Source: Sepioteuthis lessoniana (lineage: Eukaryota; Mollusca; Cephalopoda; Myopsida; Loliginidae). From it: a DNA stretch of 64,000 bases. This document shows, in pieces, positions 11,524 through 21,785 of the stretch. The first letter of the stretch is position 1. Each line of letters opens with the position of its first letter. The DNA lies in contig OY757934.1 in assembly GCA_963585895.1 (NCBI GenBank), positions 40,313,330 through 40,377,329 of the forward strand, given 5' to 3'. Made by a program: the position numbers and the translations under genes. The notes under the pieces are model-generated. The model saw nothing but the letters and a program-made list of their open reading frames with translations. It searched no databases and had not been told where the DNA came from.

Positions 11524-12040
11524 AGACCGAGTCATAAGTTTTATAATATTTTGATAATGTGAGGCACAATTTGGTAGCTGTATATGCTTTTGCTGAAGTT
11601 ACGAAGGTGATTAACCAGACTGAGATGCTGAGCTCACCTGATACTCTCTGAATGCTACTTGCTAGATTTGCCTCTATGAGTTGGAGAACAGCCTGAGAAT
11701 CCATAGTTTTAAGCCTACCAACCTTGCCTGATAATCAATATTCTTGCAACTTGAGTAAAATTTCTTCAACCTTCTGATAACTGTAATCAATTGTGCCTTC
11801 ACCTTTTGCAGAACTAATGTTTTTGGTTGTTTTCACAGTGTTATAACCCAGTTTGAACTCATAAAGCATAAGTTCCTGAATTAATCTATGTTTCACCATA
11901 CACAACATATCAGCACACCAACTACCACGATACTACTAACCACAGTGGGTATCTTCCACAAGTTGATTCTGCTTTGGTTACATGATATACATGTTGCAAA
12001 CTAGCACATATGAAAATATTGCAAAACTTTTGGCTCACCC
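11524..12040 (-). mobile_element. Internally deleted mariner-like element (HTH-only)
   Basis: About 517 bp, ending ...GCAAAACTTTTGGCTCACCC and followed by TA. The minus strand encodes remnants of the mariner paired-like DNA-binding region, including MDSQAVLQLIEANLASS and RVSGELSIS, then jumps to the 3' terminus without a catalytic domain. Confidence 0.75.
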
Positions 12041-13142
12041 TAGTATTTTAGAAATAAAGACACATTTAAATGGAGTGTTTTTAGTTTTTCCTGTTTTTAC
12101 CAATTGAGTAAAAGGAAATGCTGTAGGGAATAAATAAATAAATTTTTTTTTGTAAATTTTAAATTGAATAAAAATAATTATTAAAATATGCCGAAACTCC
12201 CCGAGGCCTCTGACAGGAAGAGGGCCAATGCATGTGCAAAGAAAAGGGACTGTCCCAACAAAAAGAGGAATCTAACTTTTCTTCAGCAGCGACCAGCAGA
12301 ATGCCAATACCTTGCTAACTGGTGAAGGATGCCATGCATTCATCTTTTGATGATGCATTGGCTAACCCTTCCACTGGTAGTAGTTGTCTCTTTCACTACC
12401 AACCCATGACTAAAACAGCAAATTTAGACAAACTCCTAAAAGTGACTAACGCATCTCTAAAGCTTTATATACTGAACACGTTAAAGCTTTAAATACTGAA
12501 TAAGGACAAATATATACCCAAGAAACAACTAGCGCATTTTTAACCCCTTGACTGGAAGATTCAACCATTTCATTTGTAATCAGGAAGAATTCCCTCACCC
12601 ACTGAATGGTTGTTGAACCCAAAAATAAAGGGAAAATATAAAATATCTTTGTCTCCTATCTGTTACTATCTTCTTTCATATAATTCTTTTACAGCCTTCT
12701 TATCCAAGAAGTTAAACCAGCAAAACAAAAGTGGGGTAAGAATAGAATAACCTGGAATGGAGTCAGATAGCAAACAGCAACACAGCTTGCCCTGGGACCC
12801 CATAATGTTGCTGTCATTAAGATTCTTATTAAACTGACTGGAAAAGAATTTAATATCATTTACAAAATAAAATGAATTTCCATCAATTACCTGCTTTCAT
12901 ACAATCTTTAAGCCATCAATTTAAACTAGATTGACATCTGTTAATCCCACTGCAACAGATAAAACCACTAATCCATCTTACAGATTTTTCATGAATTTCA
13001 GATCTCATTTTTATTGATTATCATGCCAGTCTTTATTTGACAGTCATTTTTATTTTATTTGATATATTCTGATGATGAATTTTGGGTAAATATGAGTCTT
13101 GTTATCTTAAGTATCATTTCCTTTTCCATTGTATCCCATAGA
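12041..13142. other. Unassigned; 12185-12630 is GC-richer and probably an unrecognised repeat
   Basis: 12185-12630 departs in base composition from its surroundings (for example ACTCCCCGAGGCCTCTGACA) and holds an imperfect local duplication around CTTTATATACTGAACACGTT at 12460-12510. I could not place it in a family. The rest is AT-rich. Confidence 0.35.
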
Positions 13143-13462
13143 CCAGCACTATTCAAAGTAGTGGTACGCATACCATTGCTGGTATATAAGTCATCAACTG
13201 CTGATATATAGCAAGTTTTCAGTTTAATATTAATATTGTAATACTATATTACTCATTTGCAAAATGTATATAAAAAAATTGTATCAACTTTTATTATATT
13301 CATTATATTTTTCCAGTATGAATTAATATTACTATGGATATTCAAACTATATTTTCTAGGATCATAAATAATATTCAGACACAAATGTGGTACCAGTCAG
13401 TGGCACATTGGAAAAAATGTCCTGCTGGCTTGCCACATCAGATAGTTTGAGAAACATTAGTA
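13143..13462. mobile_element. hAT-type MITE
   Basis: The left end CAGCACTATTCAAAGTAGTG and the right end (inverse) CTAATGTTTCTCAAACTATC resemble hAT termini (CAGTGGTTCTCAAACT). The flanks CATAGAC and TATAGAT could be a decayed 8-bp target duplication. It has no coding capacity. Confidence 0.5.
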
Positions 13463-13935
13463 TAGATTTCAATCAGTCTGAGAAACTAATTCTAAAACAT
13501 ATCCGATTTCTCATTATTTTCAATTTCGTGGAATTTATACAGTTTTTTGGGGGTGGGTGGGAGTTGGTTGCAAGTGGGGAGGGGGGATTTTGAGCAGATC
13601 CGGTCCAGCTTATAATTTGTCAGAAAATGGAATCCTTTCAGAGAAATTGTAAATGTCATTATAAAATATTTGTTATAAATTATATTAGATGTTAAATCTC
13701 ATTAAAAAAAATTTTAATTAAAAAATTAAATCATATTCTTCTCCCGGTAATAATGATTATTATTTTATACTTGACAACCTGGCGATTCCTTTAAATCATT
13801 CATTGATAGGAAAATGGTGGTGTATTCTGATCTACTGGATAAAATAAATGCTGCATTTTCCTGATTTGTGTTTATATTGTTTTGCTTTGTAACTTGAAAA
13901 AGAAAAGATTCAAACTGGATAATTTTAAACCTTTT
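13463..13935. other. AT-rich DNA with a G-run cluster
   Basis: 13549-13586 carries five runs of three or more G (GGGGGTGGGTGGG, then GGGGAGGGGGG). No gene was seen in the interval. Confidence 0.5.
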
Positions 13936-13938
13936 TTA

Positions 13939-14490
13939 TTTCTTCTTCTTCTTCTTCTTCTTCTTCTTCTTCTTCTTGTTATTATTATTATTATTATTAA
14001 TATTCATTAGAGTTTTTCACATCAGTGTAAGTTGATGGTCTTTCCCTGGAGATTGAGTGACAGCAAGTCTCCTCAAGTCTCCAGGACTCTTCTCAGTATT
14101 CTGGCCATTTTCAATAATGCTGTTGTTTGGATGGTCTCCACTCGGCCGCCAACTTCCAAATTTTCCGGGCCCTTTGGTAATCCTTTAGTTACCGTGCCAA
14201 AAGCACCAATCACAATTGGTATAATTGTCACCTTCATGTTCCATAGTTTTTTCAATTCTCTAGCAAGGTTGAGGTACTTATCTCTCTTTTCACATTCTTT
14301 CAGTTTTATTCTGTGGTCTGCCTGGACAGCAAAGTCGACAATTTTGCAGATTTTCTTTTTTTTTGTTGATTATTATAAGTTCTGGTCTTCTGGCCGAGAT
14401 TAGGTGATCCGTTTGTATATCAAAGTCCCATAGGAGTTTGTGTGTGTCATTTTCTAGGACAGGTGCTGGGTTGTGCATATACCATTTGTT
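13939..14490 (-). mobile_element. R4/Dong-like LINE 3' end with restriction-like endonuclease remnant
   Basis: The minus strand reads SARRPELIIINKKKE, then LARELKKLWNMKVTIIPIVI, GAFGTVTKGL and ALLKMARILRRVLET, which I recognise as the C-terminal restriction-like endonuclease region of R4/Dong-type LINEs (RRPD...ELxxxWxxKVxxxPxVxGAxGxV). The 3' tail on the minus strand is (TAA)n/(GAA)n, at 13939-14000. The copy is 5'-truncated and the protein text needs more than one frame. Confidence 0.65.
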
Positions 14491-14494
14491 GGCA

Positions 14495-14500
14495 TGGTCA

Positions 14501-14560
<60 letters not shown>

Positions 14561-14865
14561 CTCCTCCTCCTCCTCGTCCTCCTTTGAGAGTTTTTTCACA
14601 CCAGCATTAGCTCATGGTCTTCAACTGGAGTTTGAGTGACAGCAAGTCTCCAGGACTCTTCTCAGTATTTTTGCTGATCTTAATAATACTGTTGTTTCGA
14701 TGGTCTCCACTTGTCCTCTTATTTCCAAGTCCTCCAGTCCCATTATCAATCGTTTTGTGACTGTACTAAGTGCACCAAATACAATTGGTATCACCGTCAC
14801 TTTTATATTCCATAGTTTTTTCAGTTTTCTAGCAAGGTCTAGGTTCTTTTTATTATTATTGTTGC
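14495..14865 (-). mobile_element. Second R4/Dong-like LINE 3' end, same orientation
   Basis: The minus strand reads LDLARKLKKLWNIKVTVIPI, VFGALSTVTKRL and TTVLLRSAKILRRVLET, with a (TAA)n tail at 14498-14560 and a (GGA)n patch at 14561-14583. It lies immediately upstream of the first copy, with its own tail, so it is a separate insertion. Confidence 0.65.
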
Positions 14866-14929
14866 TGGATTTTTTTTTTGGCGGGGGAGGGGGTCTGATC
14901 TCCTTTCCCATTCTCTTTTAACATTATCC

Positions 14930-15290
14930 TTACCTTCCATTTTTTTTTTACTCTTATCATTTCTTCCTTTTCAACTGCCTCCATAATTACATTAATTTCA
15001 TCTTTCTCTTCATTATTTGTCTTTTTCATTTGTCTTCACATTTATTGTTTCTTTCTTTTTGTTTTTATTTTCATTCATTCTCTCTTTCCTCCCGTTTTTT
15101 TCTTCATCTCATTTCTGCCACTCTTTCTTTCCACATTTTTCATTCTCTTGTTTCTGCCAATCTTTCCTTCCTCTTTGTCTTCTCTCTATGTTTTTCCACT
15201 CTTTCCTTTTCTGTATTTCCACTCTTTCTTTCTTTTCTGTCCTTCCACTCTTTTTGCCCATCGAATTTTATAGTTCTGGCTTTTCTTATC
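14930..15290 (+). repeat. Polypyrimidine (C/T-rich) tract
   Basis: About 360 bp that is over 80% pyrimidine on the + strand (TTTC, TTCC and TCTC mixtures). The overlapping Phe/Ser-rich ORFs are composition artefacts. Confidence 0.75.
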
Positions 15291-15458
15291 TTTATTCACT
15301 CATCCAAAAAATTCATCCTACCAGTCCAATGGGTCTATCAGTTATAACAACAATATTTCTCATTACTCTCTCATAAGACTAGATTTTGTAATATAGTCAC
15401 ATTGTGTTTTAAGATTCTTAAATGATTGTGTTTGCTCAGTTATCTCCCTTGAACTGAA

Positions 15459-15509
15459 AAAATTGACCTTGTGTCATATCCTGCCCGAGCGGAGGGGTTG
15501 GTAAATAGG
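15459..15509 (+). repeat. Extremely truncated SINE A tail with 17-bp target duplication
   Basis: It contains only the SINE A 3' end (TTGACCTTGTGTCATATCCT, then GGAGGGGTTGGTAAATAG). It is flanked by ATCTCCCTTGAACTGAA at 15442-15458 and 15510-15526. Confidence 0.85.
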
Positions 15510-15526
15510 ATCTCCCTTGAACTGAA

Positions 15527-16829
15527 TGTAGATCTGTCTGATTCTTACAGTTTTTTTATTATTGGTTTTGAATTAAAATGCTTCCAGCAATACAGTGCTT
15601 GAAACTGTATTCCATTCTGAAGTGAACTGAAGAAGTAACATGTTTGTTAACTCTTCAAAAAATAAAAAAATCCCCCTCCCTGCCACAACTGAAATTATTT
15701 TGATTAAACCATCTACAGTTATTCATAGCCAGAATTACCATATCCCATCAAGCATTGGATTTCATGTTTGGATTATCATCAAATAGTCATACCGATTCTA
15801 GTTTTATGAATGGGGAAAAGGAGGGGCCTGAAGCTTTTTTTTTTTGCTGTTAGTTTACATAAATAAGAATTTTCTCTACTTATCCAAATATCTATTAATC
15901 GGTTACTTCGTGGATTTGACTTCCACTGTTAAGTCTTAAGTAGTTTGGTTTTGCCGGGACTAAACCATTAGTCCAGCAAGCTTTAAATCAGAGGTGGTCT
16001 GGACTTCTAAATACAGGATAAATATATATCTAAAATATGAAATAAATAATACAAAGTAAAGAACAAAACAGTATTTAACTGATACAAATTAATAAACTCC
16101 TGGAGTAAGATCTGTTAGATCATTATTTATTCATTTAAAACTCTTAAAATACCTGTCTAAAATGCTTGTACCATGTATAATATATAAGATAAAAACTAAG
16201 TGAAAAAAGTAAAGTACATAATTTTATTTAACATATACTCCTATGAATTACTATTCTTAAAATGCATTTCTACTGGCCTTTTAAAGATAATATTTTTTAA
16301 AAAAAAGAGGTATTGTATTTACTTGTGTATCATGTGACTTTCTGAGACCTAAATTTAGCCTAATATCAAGGGATAACACCTAACACAAAGTACAAACTGT
16401 GTCTAGTATTGGCTAACTATTTATGCTGACTAAGTTTATATCTCACATTTGGTGCAACCTCCTAATATTAAGCTTAAATCTTAAATATAGGTCTCTGAAA
16501 GTTGCATGATACACTTGTTCATATTGTAATTTATTCAAAACTTACATGGTAATAAATCCAAATGGTGATAACCACCTACTGTGAGAAGATCACCTGTACA
16601 CAGCAACAATATCACCTGAATTGGCAGTATGCAATGCATATGCCATGGAAACCAACACAAAGCAGCTGCATGGTAAAGTACAGCTGTATATGCACAACTA
16701 TTTATCAATGCATCTCATTCAAAACAAGTCAGGTTTTTAAAAAAAATAGCCAGTTTGCAGGATTTCTTATTGATCGATTGATTTTAAATGGCATGTCTAA
16801 AGATTAGGGAATTACATTCAATGTACATT
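15527..16829. other. AT-rich DNA, no feature recognised
   Basis: It contains T- and A-runs but no gene, RNA or shared repeat that I could support. Confidence 0.4.
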
Positions 16830-17057
16830 TGGTTTAGTTTGTTTGTTTAATGGCATATCAATCTTCATGGGTTATTTAATGCCAAAGTAATCTTTCAAGA
16901 ACAATAGTGGTACTATTTAACTGGTAGTGGGGTAAGAACATTCATACCTTTCCTGCGTGTATTTGTCTGAAAGTGAACATAATAGTATGACTGGAGTTTG
17001 AACTCGCTTACTGGAATTTTGCAGCTCAGCACATTAGCCACTACACCATGGATACTC
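16830..17057 (-). repeat. SINE B
   Basis: The inverse of the B tail (TTAATGGCATATCAATCTTC), the body (GAACATAATAGTATGACTGG) and the tRNA-like head (CATTAGCCACTACACCATGG) are all present. Confidence 0.8.
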
Positions 17058-17109
17058 TGCATTGTGCAGTTATATTTACCTTTTTTTGTGCAATTATTTC
17101 TTAAGAGTG

Positions 17110-17340
17110 TTTGGTTTCTTCATTCAATGGCACATCAACCTTTATGGGTTATTTAATGCCAAAGCCATCCTTGTAGAAGAATACTTCTCATACTGTTTAA
17201 CCCATTGCTAGGGGAATAAGAGGGTTCATGCCTTTTTCCCCATGGGTATTTGTCTGAAAGTAAATGCCATAGCTCAACTGGAGTTTGAACTTTTTTGCTA
17301 CAATTTCACAGTCCACCATTATAACCACACCGTCAGTTAT
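17110..17340 (-). repeat. SINE B, degenerate
   Basis: It has the same layout as the preceding copy (ATGGCACATCAACCTTTATG, ATTTGTCTGAAAGTAAATGC, CACCATTATAACCACACCGT). Confidence 0.75.
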
Positions 17341-17382
17341 ATATGAGGTATTCCTATCTAATACAAATAAATTTTCACACAG

Positions 17383-18136
17383 GGCTATGGTTGGTTAATT
17401 TTTATGGCATATCAACTCTTGTACATCTGTTATATTTTGACCTTCGACCCGGCCCAAAAATACTATTCCAAGGTAATACACCGGAAGGAAGTGACACATT
17501 CCAACGGCCAGTAATCGAAAGAGATCGCGTGGGCGGATTAAGGCTTATGATTTGGGACAAGGTTAAGGTCCTATTGTGCCACTACAGTGATGCACTGGAA
17601 GAGAGTAACCTCTGAACTGCAAGACAGTTATTTCCGCTTGATGACGATTAAACATCCGATTTCAAAGATCCAGTAGGCGATCGTGTGGGCGTTGAATTAT
17701 TATTTAACTCAGTTGAGTTTGGGGTGCTAAAGCAGTTGCCAGTAGAATTCCAGACAGTAGAGACCAGATGTGGTAGAGGAGGCCACATCCGACTGAAGGG
17801 GCTCTCGGAAACCTCCGATAGAGTGAGCCCTAGGCCTCCAGTTGAACAACAGGAGAACAAGAAAGACACAACGTGACGGTCATAACAGTGGGGTCAGAAT
17901 ATGAAGTTTATGTTCGGTCTCCAGCACCCTCTCACATGCAAACTTTGAACAACCCTTTCGAACCCTGCAATAAAGTGAGAGGTGAATATAATTGTTAAAG
18001 AAGTCTTCCTGCTTCCTTTGTTCTTGCGTCTTCCTTCCTGCGTTATCCTTCATGCGTCTGTCTTTGATGTTGTGTCGTTATGATGCTGAATGATGATGTA
18101 GATGACTATCTAACACATCTTTTAATGGCAAATCCT

Positions 18137-18139
<3 letters not shown>
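17383..18139 (-). repeat. SINE B tail split by a solo LTR
   Basis: 17383-17427 (TATGGCATATCAACTCTTGT) and 18116-18137 (CATCTTTTAATGGCAAATCC) together give the B/D tail text, with the LTR at 17428-18115 inserted within it. Confidence 0.7.
17428..18115 (+). mobile_element. Solo LTR, 688 bp (Ty3/Gypsy-like)
   Basis: The ends TGTTATATTT and TATCTAACA form the TGTTA...TAACA inverted termini of an LTR. The direct repeat CATC flanks it at 17424-17427 and 18116-18119. An AATAAA occurs near the 3' end (about 17970), as expected of the polyadenylation signal in an LTR. It is GC-richer than its surroundings. No internal region is present, so it is a recombined fossil. Confidence 0.75.

Positions 18140-18181
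<42 letters not shown>
18138..18181. repeat. (TA)n microsatellite
   Basis: About 21 uninterrupted dinucleotides. Confidence 0.95.
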
Positions 18182-18184
<3 letters not shown>

Positions 18185-18316
18185 TATGAGGTATTCTTCA
18201 ATCCAGTAAATCCAGAGTAGGGAACAATTCAGTCAGGACAAATAAATTATTCAAATTTCGAATATCTAAATATTCCTCATAAAGAGCTCAATGTAAATAA
18301 ATTCACAGAGCAAATA

Positions 18317-18594
18317 ATATTATTTCAAGAAAAAAAAAAAAACAATATTCAGTCACATTAGGATAATAAATTTATTTCCATCCTGTTAAGAGCATTGATA
18401 TGAATCAAAGAGTTTAAAATAACTTTTAATAGAACTTCATCAGATCCAATAGGAAAACCATTTTCCTATTGGATCTGAAGTTCTATTAAAAGTTATTTTA
18501 AACTCTTTGATTCATATCAATGCTCTTAACAGGATGGAAATAAATTTATTATCCTAATGTGACTGAATATTGTTTTTTTTTCTTGAAATAATAT
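18317..18594. repeat. Near-perfect 278-bp palindrome (hairpin) with 3-nt loop
   Basis: The left arm 18317-18457 and right arm 18461-18594 are reverse complements across about 135 bp. They differ only by a 3-nt insertion (CAT at about 18439) and by A-run length. The loop is CCA. It could be a foldback element or a recent inverted duplication. It does not resemble a SINE. Confidence 0.9.
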
Positions 18595-18827
18595 ATTGAA
18601 TATATGATTTTCAAACAAATAGTTGGTACATAAAATTTTTAAATGAGTCAAAGCTCATTTCTTTTCACACAGTTAAATGGTTCCTAACATTGCTATCTAA
18701 CACTAATGATTCTGTTTAATATTAATCAATTGTCTACATAAAGTTAAATGATTTCAAGTATTCCTATGTAACTACAATAATTCTATTCAATATCTGTCAT
18801 TTGTTTGTACACAGATAAATGGTTAAA

Positions 18828-19142
18828 CAGTTCTATTTGACCCTTAAATGGTTTTAAGTATTGCTATGGAAAACTAAGAATTCAATTTAACATCAGTCAC
18901 CTGTTTACACACAGATGGTTAAACAGTTCTATTTGACCCATAGATGGTACTTCCACTCTGGGTCAGAGTGGACCTGAGAGTAATGACAGTAGATACTCCA
19001 CATTCCCCAAAGCTCCTTGACTGAAGCCTCAACATCAGATGGTTTAGTATCATATCCAGGACATTTGTTGGAGGAAGGGTTACTTTTCGTCAGAGATGTA
19101 GTCAGCGTACTTTATAGCCCCTGCTAACTGGGCTGTGTGGTT
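18828..19142 (-). repeat. Repeat D, reverse copy
   Basis: The inverse D text is CAGTTCTATTTGACCCATAG, CCCCAAAGCTCCTTGACTGA, TATCCAGGACATTTGTTGG and TATAGCCCCTGCTAACTGGG. The region just upstream (18690-18830) holds three or four imperfect repeats of a phrase like ACACAGTTAAATGGTT, which continues at 19545-20100. Confidence 0.75.
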
Positions 19143-19176
19143 TTAACTATTACTTTCTAATAATAATAATTGTCCA

Positions 19177-19510
19177 GCAGGACACATAGCGTAACAGTTA
19201 TAGGCGTTGGTTCCCTAAGCTTCTAAGGAGACAATTATCTGGAGGTTGCAGGTTCAATCCTGACTGCAGATAAGTAATACAGGAATACTTGACACTTGTA
19301 CATGGTTATGGTTAACAGAATCAGGGCAGGCGACCCCCCCCCCATGGATTCAATAAAGGGCGTAGTTCAAAGTTCAATGTAGATTCCCAAGTTCGACAAA
19401 CACCTGAAGAAGGCCAGAGGACATATCAGCCGAACCGTTGTGGAAATAACCATAAAGATGAAGACAATAGTCCGAAAACCCTTAATGATAAAAATCATCA
19501 AGCTTCGTCT
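19177..19510 (+). repeat. SINE E (tRNA-derived head, distinct 3' module)
   Basis: The head has an A-box-like TAGCGTAACAGTTATAGGCG and B box GGTTCAATCC. Downstream is CACCTGAAGAAGGCCAGAGG, then ACATATCAGCCGAACCGTTG. It is the only copy in the window. The anticodon arm is not tRNA-like enough for a functional tRNA gene. Confidence 0.6.
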
Positions 19511-19614
19511 CAGAAATTTAGACAACTAATAATTTAATGGTTTCAAGTAATTATTTCTATTCAGTAATAGCCATTTGTTTGCACACAATTATATGGTTTC
19601 AAATAACTAATAAT

Positions 19615-19910
19615 AAGGTGCCTGTGGTGTAATGGTTATCGTCGTAGGAAATGGACACGGCGACACGAGTTCAAATCCTGGACGAGACTGATTGCATTTC
19701 ACATAGCACTAATACCCTTGGGAAAGGTATGAATCCAATTATTCTCCCTCCATCTATGGGTAAATAGTAGGGCAGACTAGGTTCTTCAGCCTTGGTGAGT
19801 CAACTAGTCTCGGAGAAGGAAAACTCTGAATTCAAACCTGTTAAACTTCGCTTAAAAATTGACCTTGTGTCATATCCTGCCCTAGCGGAGGGGTTGGGTA
19901 AATATAAATA
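19615..19910 (+). repeat. SINE A, full-length
   Basis: The best-preserved + strand copy: head GTGCCTGTGGTGTAATGG, B-box-like GAGTTCAAATCCTGG, body GGGAAAGGTATGAATCC, and 3' end GACCTTGTGTCATATCCTGC, then GGAGGGGTTGGGTAAATA. Confidence 0.9.
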
Positions 19911-20102
19911 ATGATAGCCATTAGTAAACAATTATAGCTTCAAGTAACTATTCTTAATACAAATAATTTGCATGTGGTTATATGGCTTCAAGTAACAATT
20001 AAACAATTAATAAACAATTAGTAAACAATTAGTGCTTCATAATAACTATTCTTAATATAAATGATTTTATGGCATCAAATATTTCCATAGAATATGAATA
20101 AT

Positions 20103-20262
20103 TTTCAAACAGATCTATTTCACCCATTGATGAGACCCCCACAGGTACTACCTCTCTGGGTCAAAGTAAACCTAGAAGTCATGATATTACCTCTCTGCAG
20201 GGAATACAGTCAGAATATTCTAACCCCCACTAATAGAGCAGTCTGGATTTTTGGAAGGTAGT
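20103..20262 (-). repeat. Repeat D fragment
   Basis: The inverse text GGTACTACCTCTCTGGGTCA and CTCTGCAGGGAATACAGTCA is present, and the internal part is shortened. Confidence 0.55.
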
Positions 20263-20399
20263 TAAATGGTTCCATACCTATATTCTACAAAGATATTCAT
20301 TACTGAAATAATCAAGTGTAAGAATTTTTTTCCCTTCTTTTATAGCAATCAATTCAAGCAAAAAAATTTTTAAAAAAACAAACTTTTTAACATAAATTC

Positions 20400-20418
20400 T
20401 GAATTTGTCTTTGTAGGA
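20400..20418 (+). promoter_or_regulatory. Splice acceptor upstream of the first coding exon
   Basis: A T-rich tract ending TCTTTGTAG, directly followed by GAATG. It implies an upstream, probably untranslated, exon that I could not locate. Confidence 0.75.
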
Positions 20419-21343
20419 ATGAGCTGCACCAGTGAGGTTGGTATCTCACCAGTCTTGCTTCAGGCCATCTCTCACACACTGACCTCAACAGAGAACCAGT
20501 CAGCTGCAGATAACAATTCAGCCTTTGACCGGCGCCGTGAAACCAATGGCTTCCGATTACAGGAGTGCAAGACAAAAGAAGCCACATCAGCTATTCTACA
20601 ATTCGCTCCCGACCAGGAGTCAGAGGCAAAAATTGTTCCACTTCTTCATGGAATGCACGAACCTACGGCTCCTCTTATCAGACAAGTGCAAGTTGATGGT
20701 AATGGCCTCACAGACAAGGTGATAATCGATGCCAGCCCTGAGGTGAAAGCAATGCTGAAACAAAAAATTAATCAGAGAGTGATCTTCAAACCACACACTG
20801 ACTCTGATTCTGTCATCATCTCTGATGGAAGCATGAGTGTTGTGAATGTTTACACAACCATTGAGAATTCTGAGCTAAAAGGCAAAGATCCATTGGGTCT
20901 AGGCCGTGAAATCAAGATCATTGATGGTGGAAAATATGGAGGGTCCTCTGAAGTAATTGTGTGCTATCAAGGTAGTCCTTCAGTTCCTTCGCCAGCCAAC
21001 GACATCATTGTTTCTGATTCTGATAATGGAATTCTTGAAATGTCCCAGAAGTCCCAGTTGACCTCACAGCCATCAAGTGAACAGGACTCGGCATCTCCAT
21101 CTTTAAAATTTAATCACCAACTTGGAGAAGAGGAAGATGAGGAGGAGGAGGAGGAACAAGAGATGGGAACTGATAGTAATAGCAACTCTCAACTCATCAA
21201 CAATAAGGAAAGTATTCAGACAATTTACATCTCACAGCCAGAAGAAATTGTACCTACGTCCTTTCCTGTTCACACAATTTCATCAAATATGTCTTTAAAA
21301 GACGCTTGTAAGAATTGTCCTGTTTGTGGTGACAAAGTTTCTG
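20419..21343 (+). CDS. Hr39: NR5B receptor coding exon 1: N-terminal A/B region and first half of zinc finger 1
   Basis: A pyrimidine-rich tract ending in TTTGTAG places the splice acceptor at 20415-20416, so the exon starts at 20417 and the ATG at 20419 follows after two bases. The exon ends after TCTG at 21343 with donor GTGAGT (phase 1). It encodes residues 1-308 plus the first base of Gly309. Residues 1-299 match no domain I recognise. They are rich in Ser, Asp and Glu, with an acidic run at about 237-247 (mostly E), and could be an activation region. The last residues, CPVCGDKVS (300-308), begin the DNA-binding domain. The start codon could lie further upstream if the preceding exon is coding; the first in-window ATG is the simplest choice. 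Confidence 0.85.
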
Positions 21344-21360
21344 GTGAGTGTCTTTTTTTT

Positions 21361-21399
<39 letters not shown>

Positions 21400-21703
21400 G
21401 TTTGTGTTATGCCGAGTGGTGCATTTGTTGAATGGAAATAATCACCAGGAACGTTTTTAGTTAACAGTATTTTATTATATAAAATGATAATTAAGGGTCA
21501 CTACTCTACATATGGAATTTGTGGAAAATGGAGAGAGAGAGAGAGAGAGAGAGAGGTCTACACGTGCTCAGTGTCAGTCCGCCATCTTGAATTGTCCCTA
21601 TGATGTCAGTGGTCACAAGGCATGCTCCCATTTCCAGTGGGATAACTCTTAATTAACCTTGGAGTTATCTCCCTTTCTTGTTACTTCCAACAATATACAT
21701 AAA

Positions 21704-21736
<33 letters not shown>

Positions 21737-21740
21737 ACAC

Positions 21741-21785
<45 letters not shown>

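Noticed and set aside
14032-14403. 123-residue + strand ORF with no known domain
   Set aside because: It is the antisense of the R4/Dong-like endonuclease remnant on the minus strand.
15017-15376. Phe/Ser-rich ORFs resembling membrane proteins
   Set aside because: The polypyrimidine tract yields Phe, Ser and Leu codons in every + frame, so hydrophobicity is not evidence of a gene.
17343-17876. Overlapping ORFs of 60-90 residues on both strands
   Set aside because: They fall across the solo LTR at 17428-18115 and its junction with a SINE. There is no domain similarity.
19617-19690. tRNA-like sequences heading SINE A, B, C and E
   Set aside because: They have A- and B-box-like text but are fused to SINE bodies, recur with them and do not fold into convincing cloverleafs with a clear anticodon arm, so they are not called as tRNA genes.
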